The notes under the pieces are model-generated. The model did no database searches. It was not told where the DNA came from and saw only the letters and a list, made by a program, of their open reading frames with translations. Below are positions 45,999-54,210 of a DNA stretch of 64,000 nucleotides, piece after piece. The DNA is taken from assembly GCF_040207125.1 (NCBI RefSeq), contig NZ_CP157940.1:1364001-1428000 (forward strand), given 5' to 3'. The translations under genes were made by a program, and so were the position numbers. Numbering within the stretch: position 1 is the first letter of the stretch; each line of letters opens with the position of its first letter. The stretch comes from Lacrimispora sp. BS-2. Its GTDB lineage: Bacteria > Bacillota > Clostridia > Lachnospirales > Lachnospiraceae.

Positions 45999-47438
45999 AT
46001 GGCAAAACAAAAGGCACCGCAGCCATTAAAACGGGCTGCCCGCCCAAAGAAGAATAAAAAAATCATCCGGTACCGGCGGCCTCTGAATATTAATGTTGGC
46101 ATGATCATCTTTGCGTTGATCTTTGTTTATATGGTGTTCAGTGTATCTGCCTATATCCGCAGAGATAAGGTACAGTTTTATGAAGTACAGGAAGGCAGCA
46201 TCGTCAATAACAAGAATTACACGGGAATTATCCTCCGGCAGGAAGAAGTGAAGAATGCAGACCGTTCCGGCTATATCAATTACTATGTAAGGGAAGGGAA
46301 ACGGGCTTCTAACGGCACCCGGGTCTATTCCATTGATGAGACTGGGAATCTGACTTCATTTCTGGCTGAAAATTCAGAGGATAAGGTCACACTGACCCCG
46401 GAAAATCTTGGCGGGCTGAAAAAACAGCTGACCGCATTCAGCCTTACTTATGACAACGACCAGTTTCATTCTGTCTATGATACCAAATACGCTTTGGATG
46501 CAGAAGTCATGGAATACATGAATTTTAACGCATTGGACAACCTTGGCGGCCTGATGGATCAGGCAGGCATTAACTTTGAGCAGGTGAAAGCGGACCAGGC
46601 AGGCATCGTCTCCTATGGAGTGGATTCCTATGAAGGATTTCAGCCATCGGAGGTCTCAGAAGCCGCATTTGACCGCAGTACCTATACAAAGACCATCACT
46701 AAATCAGGGAATCTTATAGAAAAGGGCACTCCGGTTTATAAGATCATCACTTCTGATTTATGGTCAATTGTGTTTCCAATGACGGAAGAAGATGGGAAAG
46801 CTTATGGTGACAAGACAAATCTCACCGTAGAATTTGCCGGGCGGGATTTGAAAGCTTCCGGAAGCTTTTCCCTGCTTAACGGAACAGATGGAAAAGCCTT
46901 TGGAAAATTGGATTTTGATAAATACATGGTTCAATTCGCTTCCGACCGGTACGTTGATTTTGAAATCGTTTCGGACCGGGTAGATGGATTAAAGATTCCT
47001 GTAACATCTGTTACGAAAAAAGATTTTTATCTGGTACCCATGGACTACGTCACTCAGGGCGGTGACAGCCAATCCACCGGCTTCAACAAAGAGGTGTATT
47101 CCGGGTCCGGGACCTCAGTTATCTTCGTCCCTACCGAAATTTACTATTCCGAAGGGAATAATTACTATATTGATATGGGTACGGAGGATGGCTTTAAGGC
47201 CGGAGACTATATTGTAAAACCTAATTCAACAGAGCGCTATCAGATTGGGACAAGTGCTTTTCTTCAGGGTGTTTATAATATAAACAAAGGGTATGCTGTC
47301 TTTAAACAGATTGACGTGCTGGCTTCCAATGATGAATATTACACAGTGAAAAAGAACATGGCCTATGGACTGGCAGTATACGATCATATTGTTCTCAATG
47401 CAGAAACTGTCAATGAAGGGGAATTAATTTATAAATAA
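45999..47438 (+). CDS. HlyD-like membrane-anchored adaptor protein
   Basis: 479 residues. A Lys/Arg/Pro-rich cytoplasmic N-terminus (about 1-33) leads to one transmembrane helix at about 36-55 and a long extracytoplasmic part with biotinyl-lipoyl-like beta segments (QEGSIVNNKNYTGIILRQEE). It fits the HlyD-family proteins that precede yggS-sepF in Lachnospiraceae. No transporter ATPase is adjacent, so a role in division or envelope is possible. AAAGGAGG precedes the ATG. Confidence 0.75.
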   Translation: MAKQKAPQPLKRAARPKKNKKIIRYRRPLNINVGMIIFALIFVYMVFSVSAYIRRDKVQFYEVQEGSIVNNKNYTGIILRQEEVKNADRSGYINYYVREGKRASNGTRVYSIDETGNLTSFLAENSEDKVTLTPENLGGLKKQLTAFSLTYDNDQFHSVYDTKYALDAEVMEYMNFNALDNLGGLMDQAGINFEQVKADQAGIVSYGVDSYEGFQPSEVSEAAFDRSTYTKTITKSGNLIEKGTPVYKIITSDLWSIVFPMTEEDGKAYGDKTNLTVEFAGRDLKASGSFSLLNGTDGKAFGKLDFDKYMVQFASDRYVDFEIVSDRVDGLKIPVTSVTKKDFYLVPMDYVTQGGDSQSTGFNKEVYSGSGTSVIFVPTEIYYSEGNNYYIDMGTEDGFKAGDYIVKPNSTERYQIGTSAFLQGVYNINKGYAVFKQIDVLASNDEYYTVKKNMAYGLAVYDHIVLNAETVNEGELIYK

Positions 47439-47450
47439 GAGGTGATTGAT

Positions 47451-48143
47451 TTGGTTAAGGAAAATCTGGAAGAAGTTAATAACCGGATCTTAGCCGCCTG
47501 TAAAAGGGCGGGAAGAAATCCGGAAGAAGTAATCCTGATAGCGGTAAGCAAGACAAAGCCGGCTGTCATGATATCAGAAGCATACTCTGCCGGTGTCCGG
47601 GATTTTGGAGAAAATAAAGTGCAGGAACTCTGTGAAAAATACCTTGCACTTCCGGAAGATATCCGCTGGCACATGATTGGGCATCTGCAGCGAAATAAAG
47701 TGAAACAGGTCATTGATAAAGCTGTGCTGATCCACAGTGTAGATTCTATCCGCCTGGCGGAGCAGATCGAAGAGGATGCAGCCAGAAAAAACCTGATTGT
47801 GGACATCCTTTTGGAAGTGAATGTGGCCGAAGAGGAAAGCAAATTTGGGTTTAAACTGGAGGAGACGGAAAGCGCTATCCGTAAAATCGCCAGCCTTCCC
47901 CATGTAAGGATAAAAGGTCTCATGACTATTGCGCCTTTTGTAGAAAATTCTGAGGAAAATCGTCCAGTTTTTAAAAAATTAAGACAATTTTATGTTGACA
48001 TGCAAAGCAAAAACATTGATAATGTTAGTATGAATATGCTCTCAATGGGTATGACCGGAGACTATGAGATTGCCATAGAAGAAGGTGCTACTTTGGTAAG
48101 AGTGGGTACCGGAATTTTTGGTACAAGATATTATGGGAAGTAA
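47451..48143 (+). CDS. YggS family PLP homeostasis protein (YlmE)
   Basis: 230 residues from TTG 47451. The PLP lysine lies in AVSKTKP, and GENKVQE, WHMIGHLQRNK and MGMTGDYEIAIEEGATLVRVG are hallmarks. It binds pyridoxal phosphate and influences amino acid homeostasis. AAGAGGTG ends six bases before the TTG; the GTG at 47442 lies inside that ribosome site. The stop codon lies at the tip of a 12-bp hairpin. In Firmicutes this gene (ylmE) neighbours sepF (ylmF), as here. Confidence 0.94.
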   Translation: MVKENLEEVNNRILAACKRAGRNPEEVILIAVSKTKPAVMISEAYSAGVRDFGENKVQELCEKYLALPEDIRWHMIGHLQRNKVKQVIDKAVLIHSVDSIRLAEQIEEDAARKNLIVDILLEVNVAEEESKFGFKLEETESAIRKIASLPHVRIKGLMTIAPFVENSEENRPVFKKLRQFYVDMQSKNIDNVSMNMLSMGMTGDYEIAIEEGATLVRVGTGIFGTRYYGK

Positions 48144-48219
48144 AAAGCACTTCCCATAATCGGATGGACGGGGCAAAGAACGCCCCTTTTATCCCCACTT
48201 GCTTTGCAAGTTCGGATAA
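48130..48219 (+). repeat. Structured intergenic element A (copy 1 of 2) between yggS and sepF
   Basis: Hairpin 1 is a perfect 12 bp (48130-48141 with 48149-48160) with loop AAAAAGC, spanning the yggS stop. Hairpin 2 is GGGGC/GCCCC (48170 with 48182) followed by TTTTAT, so it could terminate. Hairpin 3 is TTATCC/GGATAA (48189 with 48214) around ACTTGC/GCAAGT. The order of motifs and much of the primary sequence recur at 53672-53771. The rest of the gap to sepF (48220-48371) shows no clear feature. Confidence 0.6.
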
Positions 48220-48371
48220 GTTGTATTATATGAACACTTAATGAATGCAGGAAAAGCGAAGCAGAGCCTGCCGCGCATGATCGGGCATGATTTTGGTGAG
48301 AATATTTGCCTGGTCCTGGGAAGATCTTTTCTGCCTTAGGAACCATGGCGTAAGATTGGAGAGAATGAAGT

Positions 48372-48890
48372 ATGAGCATTTTAGGCAAACTGATGGATAG
48401 CATGCGCTTAAATGATACAGAAGATGACGATTACTATTTAGATGACGACTACGAGGATGAAAACGATAAACCTGCCAAAAGAACCCTTTTCTCAAAAAAG
48501 AATGAAGAGGATTACTATGATGATGAGGAGGATTATGATCAGAAGCCTCGTTTTCTGTCCCGCTCCCCTAAAGTAGTGCCCATGAAGCAGTCGCGTTCCA
48601 TGGAGGTATCCATGATAAAACCCACCTCCATTGAAGATGCAAAGGAAATTTGCGATCACATGCTGGCTGGAAAGGCAGTTGTCCTTAACATGGAGGGAAT
48701 CCATACGGAAGTCGCTCAGAGAATCATCGACTTTACCTCAGGCGCCACTTATTCCATGAATGGTAATTTACAGAAAATATCAAATTACATATTCATAGCG
48801 ACCCCGGAATCCGTTGAACTCTCCGGTGATTTTCAGGACCTGCTAAATAACGGAAGCCTGGATATGGGCGGAATGAATTTACGCCTTTAA
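48372..48890 (+). CDS. sepF: Cell division protein SepF
   Basis: 172 residues. An N-terminal amphipathic membrane helix (MSILGKLMDSMRL) is followed by an acidic low-complexity region rich in Asp, Glu and Tyr up to about residue 60. The SepF core (MIKPTSIEDAKEICDHMLAG ... AQRIIDFTSGATYSMNG) comes next. It links FtsZ to the membrane. GGAGAG precedes the ATG. Confidence 0.95.
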   Translation: MSILGKLMDSMRLNDTEDDDYYLDDDYEDENDKPAKRTLFSKKNEEDYYDDEEDYDQKPRFLSRSPKVVPMKQSRSMEVSMIKPTSIEDAKEICDHMLAGKAVVLNMEGIHTEVAQRIIDFTSGATYSMNGNLQKISNYIFIATPESVELSGDFQDLLNNGSLDMGGMNLRL

Positions 48891-48956
48891 CAGATTTTCC
48901 CCACAAGACATCATATATTTCTTTAAATGGTACAAGCAGACGATTTTCCACATCAC

Positions 48957-49023
48957 CCGCTTCTTTAAATCGTTGCAGCATTGCAATGCAGGAAGCGGAG
49001 AGGAAGATTGTTTGCTTTCTTCC
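48957..49023 (+). other. Nested palindromes between sepF and aroB
   Basis: CCGCTTC (48957) pairs with GAAGCGG (48992). Inside lies the perfect 12-bp palindrome GCATTGCAATGC (48978-48989). A second hairpin GGAAGA/TCTTCC follows at 49002-49023. No T-tail is present, so not a typical terminator. Role unknown. Confidence 0.45.
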
Positions 49024-49049
49024 ATGATATAGGAATATAAAAATACAGT

Positions 49050-49107
49050 AAAAGAACGCCCCGGGGGCATACCTGAATGTCCAAAAGCATGGACAAGAAA
49101 GAGGAAC
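49050..49107 (+). repeat. Single R-family element (R3) upstream of aroB
   Basis: It aligns with the 45.8-kb units along its length: GAACGCCCCGGGGGCATACCT, then ATGTCCA ... TGGACA, then AAGAGGAA. The second stem changes GCCC/GGGC to GTCC/GGAC, a compensatory pair. The end serves as the aroB ribosome site. Confidence 0.6.
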
Positions 49108-49112
49108 ATACC

Positions 49113-50201
49113 ATGGGATATAGAATTCCGGTACACATGAACGGTACCTTCATTTATGAGATTGTCATGGAAACTGGGTTTGACGGGCTAAAGGAAGAAC
49201 TGAAAAAGCTGAACCTGGGAGACCGCAAGGTCTGTATTGTCACGGATTCCAATGTGGCCCCTCTTTACCTTGAGGAAGTAGAAACAATTGTTTCTGCCTG
49301 CTGTAAAAGAGCAGAGCATTTTATCTTTCCTGCCGGAGAAGAAAATAAAAATCTGGATACCGTCAGAAGCTTATATGAAACTCTTATCTTAAAACAGTTT
49401 GACCGCCATGACTGTCTGCTCGCTTTGGGCGGGGGAGTTGTGGGAGATTTATGCGGCTATGGTGCGGCCACCTATCTGCGGGGAATATCCTTTATCCAGG
49501 TGCCTACGACCCTGCTGTCCCAGGTCGACTCCAGCATCGGAGGAAAAACCGGCGTTGATTTTGACTCCTACAAAAATATGGTAGGAGCCTTCCATATGCC
49601 AAAGCTGGTATATTCCAATATTGCGGCCTTAAAAACTCTTTCAGAAGAACAGTTTTCATCAGGAATGGGAGAGATTATCAAGCATGGGCTGATCAAAGAC
49701 GCCTCCTATTACCAATGGCTTATGGACCATGCCTCTGAAATCCGGAACAGGGATTTAACAGTATTAAGCCAGATGGTGCTTGTAAGCAACCAGATCAAGC
49801 GGGATGTGGTAGAAAAGGATCCAACGGAACAGGGAGAACGGGCTCTATTAAATCTGGGACATACCCTGGGCCATGCCATTGAAAAGCTTTCAGACTTCAG
49901 GCTGGTACACGGTCACTGTGTAGGACTGGGCTGCATCGCTGCCATGGCAATTTCCGTAAATAGAGGAATGGTCCGGGAGGAAGAGCTTCCAAGGCTTTTA
50001 ACGGTAATGAAGCAGTTTGGTATGCCTGTTACGGTGAGCGGTCTTTCTCCGGAAAATATAGTTCTTACTACAAGAAGTGATAAAAAAATGGATTCCGGCA
50101 CCATCCGGTTTATCCTGTTAGAACAGATTGGCAATGCCTGCACCTGCAAGACCGTCACCGAAACGGAAATGGCAGAAGGGCTCCGCCAAATCTTAGCTTA
50201 A
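49113..50201 (+). CDS. aroB: 3-dehydroquinate synthase
   Basis: 362 residues from ATG 49113, with AGAGGAA upstream. NAD-binding GGGVVGDLCGYGAATYLRGI, zinc-site region MGEIIKHGLIKD, and histidines in LNLGHTLGHAIE are intact. It converts DAHP to dehydroquinate in the shikimate pathway. An in-frame ATG at 49077 lies inside the R3 element and I do not use it. No other aromatic genes are in the window; lspA follows at 10 bases. Confidence 0.96.
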   Translation: MGYRIPVHMNGTFIYEIVMETGFDGLKEELKKLNLGDRKVCIVTDSNVAPLYLEEVETIVSACCKRAEHFIFPAGEENKNLDTVRSLYETLILKQFDRHDCLLALGGGVVGDLCGYGAATYLRGISFIQVPTTLLSQVDSSIGGKTGVDFDSYKNMVGAFHMPKLVYSNIAALKTLSEEQFSSGMGEIIKHGLIKDASYYQWLMDHASEIRNRDLTVLSQMVLVSNQIKRDVVEKDPTEQGERALLNLGHTLGHAIEKLSDFRLVHGHCVGLGCIAAMAISVNRGMVREEELPRLLTVMKQFGMPVTVSGLSPENIVLTTRSDKKMDSGTIRFILLEQIGNACTCKTVTETEMAEGLRQILA

Positions 50202-50211
50202 GGAGATTTAC

Positions 50212-50730
50212 ATGAATCAAAAAATAAAACTGATCATTGGAATGATCATCGGCTTCTTTCTTTCCATTGGCCTGGATCAATGGACAAAGCTACTCGCGGT
50301 TAAGCATCTGATGAACCGGCCTCCTTTTGTTATCTGGGATGGGGTATTTGAATTTTATTATTCCGAAAACCGGGGGGCAGCATTTGGAATGCTCCAGGGA
50401 AAACAGACGTTTTTTCTGCTGGTTGCTTTGGCAGTGCTTACAGCAGCGGCTTTTGCTGTCAGCCGCATGCCTGCCGACAAAAAATACCTGCCTCTGCACC
50501 TTATTGCCATGTTTCTTTCAGCAGGAGCAGTGGGAAACATGATCGACCGCTTTGTCAGAGGTTATGTAGTAGACTTTTTGTATTTTAAGCTGATCGATTT
50601 CCCGATTTTTAATGTTGCAGATTGCTACGTTACGGTTTCCATGTTCGTTTTCATGCTTTTGTTTCTGTTTTATTATAAGGAGGAGGACTTATCCTGTCTT
50701 TCCATTCATAAAAAGGAGGACCAGGGTTGA
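50212..50730 (+). CDS. lspA: Lipoprotein signal peptidase II
   Basis: 172 residues with four transmembrane helices. The catalytic aspartates lie in GNMIDRF and NVADCYV, and GLDQWTK and ENRGAAFG are conserved. It cleaves prolipoproteins, including the DUF3048 and carboxypeptidase lipoproteins in this window. AAGGAG precedes the ATG. It overlaps rluD by four bases. Confidence 0.97.
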   Translation: MNQKIKLIIGMIIGFFLSIGLDQWTKLLAVKHLMNRPPFVIWDGVFEFYYSENRGAAFGMLQGKQTFFLLVALAVLTAAAFAVSRMPADKKYLPLHLIAMFLSAGAVGNMIDRFVRGYVVDFLYFKLIDFPIFNVADCYVTVSMFVFMLLFLFYYKEEDLSCLSIHKKEDQG

Positions 50731-51641
50731 GTCAAGAATTTGTAGTTGCTCCTGAGGAAGCCGGAGTCCGGATCGACCGGTATTTATCCGGCCAATGCCA
50801 GGACATTTCCCGTTCTTACCTTCAGAAGCTTTTAAAAGAACAATCCGTGCTGGTTGAAGAAAAACCGGTAAAAAGCAATTATAAAGTAAACGCAGGGGAC
50901 CGGATATCCCTGACCCTTCCTGAAATAAGGGAACCGGAAATCCTGCCGGAGGATATCCCTCTTGATGTTATCTACGAGGACAAGGATATCATTCTCATTA
51001 ACAAACCAAAGGGGATGGTAGTCCATCCCGCCGCAGGCCATTACACCGGAACCCTGGTCAATGGACTGATGTCCCATTGCCGCAGTGAATTATCTGGAAT
51101 AAACGGAGTTATGCGCCCTGGAATCGTCCATCGGATTGATATGGATACTACCGGGGTTCTTATTGTGTGTAAAAATGACATGGCCCACAATTCCATTTCT
51201 GAGCAGCTGAAGGAACATTCCATTACCAGAAAATATGCTGCAATCGTACACGGCGTCTTAAAGGAATACGAGGGAACCATCAATGCTCCCATTGGCCGTC
51301 ATCCTGTGGACCGGAAGAAAATGAGCATCAATGAAAAGAACGGAAGAGAAGCAGTGACCCATTACCGGGTTCTGGAGCGTTTTAAGCAGTATACCTATAT
51401 AGAATGTCAGCTTGAAACGGGACGGACCCATCAGATCCGCGTCCATATGGCAAGCATAAACCATCCTCTATTAGGGGATTTAGTCTATGGCCCTGCAAAG
51501 TGCCCTTTCCGCCTCAACGGCCAGACGCTTCACGCCGGTGTGCTGGGAATCATCCATCCCAGAACTGGAGAATACATGGAATTTACAGCTCCTCTTCCTG
51601 ACTATTTTGAAGAATTGTTGAGGAAATTAAGAACAACTTAA
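50727..51641 (+). CDS. RluA/RluD family 23S rRNA pseudouridine synthase
   Basis: 304 residues from TTG 50727, with AAAAGGAGGA six bases upstream. The N-terminal S4 domain (VRIDRYLSGQ ... RSYLQKLLKEQSVLV) is followed by the catalytic HRIDMDTTG and the KKYAAIVHG-like and RTHQIRVHMA motifs. It isomerises uridines of large-subunit RNA, probably the RluD sites. lspA-rluD is a common pair. Confidence 0.93.
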   Translation: MSQEFVVAPEEAGVRIDRYLSGQCQDISRSYLQKLLKEQSVLVEEKPVKSNYKVNAGDRISLTLPEIREPEILPEDIPLDVIYEDKDIILINKPKGMVVHPAAGHYTGTLVNGLMSHCRSELSGINGVMRPGIVHRIDMDTTGVLIVCKNDMAHNSISEQLKEHSITRKYAAIVHGVLKEYEGTINAPIGRHPVDRKKMSINEKNGREAVTHYRVLERFKQYTYIECQLETGRTHQIRVHMASINHPLLGDLVYGPAKCPFRLNGQTLHAGVLGIIHPRTGEYMEFTAPLPDYFEELLRKLRTT

Positions 51642-51836
51642 CAGGCTATCCAAAAGACTCCTTCTCAAAATACAGTTAAATCAAAATAAAAACCTAGATT
51701 TTTCAGAAATTTTAAGGTATACTATACATGAAAGCAATGAGCAGTGCGAAATAATCCATGGAAAGATTTTCGTTGTGCTTGCACATAAGAAAATGTTTTC
51801 CTCCTATTACAAAATAACTGGAAGGAGCCTGCCTAT

Positions 51837-52478
51837 ATGAGTGGAAATTTAGTGATTGCAATCGGAAGACAATGCGGAAGTTCTGGAAAAATCATCGGAC
51901 AGAAATTGGCAGAAGAACTGGGAATTAAGTGCTATGACAAGGAGCTCTTGGCGCTTGCAGCAAAAAACAGCGGATTATGTGAAGAATTATTCCATACCCA
52001 CGATGAAAAGCCAACCAACAGTTTTCTCTATTCACTTGTGATGGATACATATTCCATGGGATTCACCACCTCTGGTTACATGGATATGCCAATTAACCAT
52101 AAGATCTTTTTAGCACAGTTTGATACCATCAAACAGCTGGCGGATGAAGAATCCTGTGTAATCGTAGGAAGATGTGCCGATTATGCTCTGGCGGATTATC
52201 CGAACCTTGTTTCCGTATTCATTTCTGCCGATGAAGAAGACAAGATAAAATCCTTAAAAGAGCTTTATCACATTGATGATACAAAGGCAAAGGACATCAT
52301 GGTCAAAACGGATAAAAAGCGTTCCAGCTACTATAACTACTATTCCAATAAAAAATGGGGAGATGTAAGAAGCTACGATTTATGCATTAATCGAAGCTCC
52401 ATAGGTGTGGACGGAACCGTTAAGCTGATCCGCAATTTTGTTGAAACAAAGATGGAATGGAATAAAGCGAACCGCTAA
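51837..52478 (+). CDS. Cytidylate kinase-like family protein
   Basis: 213 residues. P-loop-like GRQCGSSGKIIGQKLAEEL at about 10-28 and the IVGRCADYAL motif place it in the cytidylate-kinase-like group common in clostridia, which is separate from Cmk itself. Substrate unknown. AAGGAGCC precedes the ATG. A TATACT at 51718 lacks a clear -35. The leader 51642-51836 contains a GAAA-rich hairpin and nothing else I can name. Confidence 0.85.
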   Translation: MSGNLVIAIGRQCGSSGKIIGQKLAEELGIKCYDKELLALAAKNSGLCEELFHTHDEKPTNSFLYSLVMDTYSMGFTTSGYMDMPINHKIFLAQFDTIKQLADEESCVIVGRCADYALADYPNLVSVFISADEEDKIKSLKELYHIDDTKAKDIMVKTDKKRSSYYNYYSNKKWGDVRSYDLCINRSSIGVDGTVKLIRNFVETKMEWNKANR

Positions 52479-52525
52479 AAGATAAATTTCCTTTGGGAAC
52501 CGATATTGTTTTTATTGAATCGTAT

Positions 52526-52569
52526 AAAGACGGACATTTCTGTAATACAACAGAGATATCCGTCTTTTT
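52526..52569 (+). terminator. Rho-independent terminator
   Basis: AAAGACGGA (52526) pairs with TCCGTCTTT (52559), nine bp, and runs into Ts. It separates the kinase-like gene from the yhf cluster. Confidence 0.88.
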
Positions 52570-52609
52570 GTTTGGAAATTTGTACTTTCTGTGCAAAAAA
52601 TAAAAATAT

Positions 52610-52673
52610 ATACCATAATATTGTTGACATTGCACATGTCATATGGTATTATTCTAATATACAAAATAATGTA
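52610..52673 (+). promoter_or_regulatory. yhfZ promoter with overlapping operator candidates
   Basis: TTGACA at 52624 and TATTAT at 52647 with a 17-base spacer. Three symmetric sites overlap it: ATACCATA/TATGGTAT (52610 and 52642), TGACAT-N5-ATGTCA (52625-52641), and TACA-N6-TGTA (52660-52673) at the likely transcription start. The last is repeated exactly in the yhfY promoter. This suggests autoregulation by YhfZ. Confidence 0.65.
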
Positions 52674-52696
52674 AATTGGTAAAAGCGAGTGATCTC

Positions 52697-53632
52697 ATGA
52701 AAAATAAATGTTTAGAAGCAGGAAACCTATATCAAAAAACAGGCCTGGTAAAAAATATGCTGGCGCTGGATTTAATGTCCAGGAATACCGGGGACCGGAT
52801 TCTGCCTATCTCAGAGTACCAGGATAAGTTCGGGGTATCCAGGGGGACCATTCAGAACGCATTTACCTGTTTAAAAGAGTGCAACGCTGTGACACTGGAA
52901 AATCATGGACACCAGGGAACTTATATCAAAGAGATTGATTATAAGAAGCTGCAGGAAAACTGCATGCGCAAAGAAATCCTTGGAATCATGCCCCTTCCCT
53001 ATTCTGTGACTTATGAGGGTCTTGCAACAGCCATGTATACCCAGTTCGCGCCACTTAACTTTAATATGGCTTACGCCAGAGGTGCGGTAGGACGTATTGA
53101 ACTGGTGGAATCAGGAACCTATCAATTTGCGGTCTGCTCCCAGTATGCGGCGGAGCAATCCATAAGAGAAGGAAAACAGATTGAGGCAGCAATTAATTTT
53201 GGGCCGGGCAGCTTCCTTTCCAGGCACGTGCTTCTTCTGGCGGATTCCGGATATGACAGCATTCAGGATGGCATGAGAGTCGCATATGACAGCAGCTCCA
53301 TTGACCAGAGCTGCATTACCAGAAATATTATCCACGGCAAAAAGGTTACCCTGGTTCCAATCCGGACCCAGCAGACCGTTAACGCCTTGATGGATGGTAT
53401 CATAGATGCCGGCGTATGGAACTATGACGATATCCAGGAACATAAGCATGAACAATTAAACGTAGCATTTTTAGACGAATCAGATTATAACAATCTGTTT
53501 TCAACGGCTGTTATGGTGATCAGAAAAGAGGATGAGTATCTGAAAGCACTGCTGGAAAAGTATGTGAGCGTATCCAAAGTCGTTGAGATCATCCGGGAGG
53601 TAAGGGAGAAAAAAAGAGAGCCTTATTTTTAA
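52697..53632 (+). CDS. yhfZ: YhfZ-type GntR-like transcriptional regulator
   Basis: 311 residues from ATG 52697. An N-terminal winged-helix domain has the recognition helix in KFGVSRGTIQNAF. A larger C-terminal ligand-binding domain (MPLPYSVTYEGLATAM ... YDSSSIDQSC) resembles type II periplasmic-binding folds and matches E. coli YhfZ from the GIMPLPY region to the final EPYF. It probably senses the unknown substrate of the cluster and controls its own and the following promoter. The TTG at 52676 is an alternative start but overlaps the operator. Confidence 0.88.
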   Translation: MKNKCLEAGNLYQKTGLVKNMLALDLMSRNTGDRILPISEYQDKFGVSRGTIQNAFTCLKECNAVTLENHGHQGTYIKEIDYKKLQENCMRKEILGIMPLPYSVTYEGLATAMYTQFAPLNFNMAYARGAVGRIELVESGTYQFAVCSQYAAEQSIREGKQIEAAINFGPGSFLSRHVLLLADSGYDSIQDGMRVAYDSSSIDQSCITRNIIHGKKVTLVPIRTQQTVNALMDGIIDAGVWNYDDIQEHKHEQLNVAFLDESDYNNLFSTAVMVIRKEDEYLKALLEKYVSVSKVVEIIREVREKKREPYF

Positions 53633-53644
53633 AAGGCCATCTTT

Positions 53645-53673
53645 TTGAGGCAAAGTACAAAATAATGTATATT
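53645..53673 (+). promoter_or_regulatory. Promoter of the yhfY-yhfW genes with shared operator
   Basis: TTGAGG at 53645 and TATATT at 53668, 17 bases apart. The 14-base palindrome TACAAAATAATGTA (53656-53669) fills the spacer and touches the -10; it is identical to the one at 52660, and the flanking ATTG and AAAAG also match. Bound protein there would block the polymerase. Confidence 0.6.
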
Positions 53674-53771
53674 GTCAAAAGTGAAAAGCACTTTCAACAA
53701 TCACATGGACGGGTTTAATAAACAGCCCCTTTATTATCACCAACAAGCCAAGTGACAATAAGCCATATTGA
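53672..53771 (+). repeat. Structured intergenic element A (copy 2 of 2) upstream of yhfY
   Basis: It shares AAAAGCACTT, ATGGACGGG, GCCCCTTT and ATAAG blocks with 48130-48219 in the same order. Hairpin 1 is AAAGTG/CACTTT with loop AAAAG, hairpin 2 is GGG/CCC, and hairpin 3 is TTATTATCAC/GTGACAATAA with one mismatch. It forms the 5' leader of the yhfY transcript. Confidence 0.5.
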
Positions 53772-53788
53772 GACAGGGAGGAAATCCA

Positions 53789-54148
53789 ATGGAATTAAAA
53801 GGTATTTTAAACCAGCGTCTGGACATTCTGGAAGAGAATCATGTGATCTGCAAAAAAGTTGCAGATTATTCCAGAAAAGCAGTGGAACGGATCCTGGAAG
53901 AAAATCCTGATGCACAGGAGGATAAGGCAGCAATGTTCATCACCCATCTGGCCATGGCTGGACAGAGGGTCTTAGACGGGGTCGTGGAGCACCCTCTGGA
54001 TAACACGCTCCTTGATGGAGTTAAACAAGAACCTGTTTACCAGAGAGCAGAAGTGTTAAAAGAGGAGCTGTTAAAGGAAACGGATATCCAGTTCCCGGAA
54101 GCAGAGCGGGATTTTCTGACCGTTCATCTATGCAATCTGCTTTCATAA
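53789..54148 (+). CDS. yhfY: YhfY-like single-PRD protein
   Basis: 119 residues from ATG 53789 with GGGAGGA upstream. It is a lone PTS-regulation domain: helical, with ITHLAMAGQRVLDG carrying the usual PRD histidine, and DFLTVHL near the end. PRDs are normally phosphorylated by PTS proteins and fused to a DNA-binding or antiterminator part; this one is free, like E. coli YhfY. It may act as a phosphorylation-dependent partner of the transporter-like genes next to it. Confidence 0.82.
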   Translation: MELKGILNQRLDILEENHVICKKVADYSRKAVERILEENPDAQEDKAAMFITHLAMAGQRVLDGVVEHPLDNTLLDGVKQEPVYQRAEVLKEELLKETDIQFPEAERDFLTVHLCNLLS

Positions 54149-54210
54149 TAAGGTATCAGGGCCAATGGCCTTTATAAGAAATGATACAAATAAAGAGGAG
54201 GATAGAAGCA

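Noticed and set aside
49077..49112. aroB start at ATG 49077
   Set aside because: It lies inside the R3 hairpin, which matches the non-coding 45.8-kb repeats; AGAGGAA fits ATG 49113.
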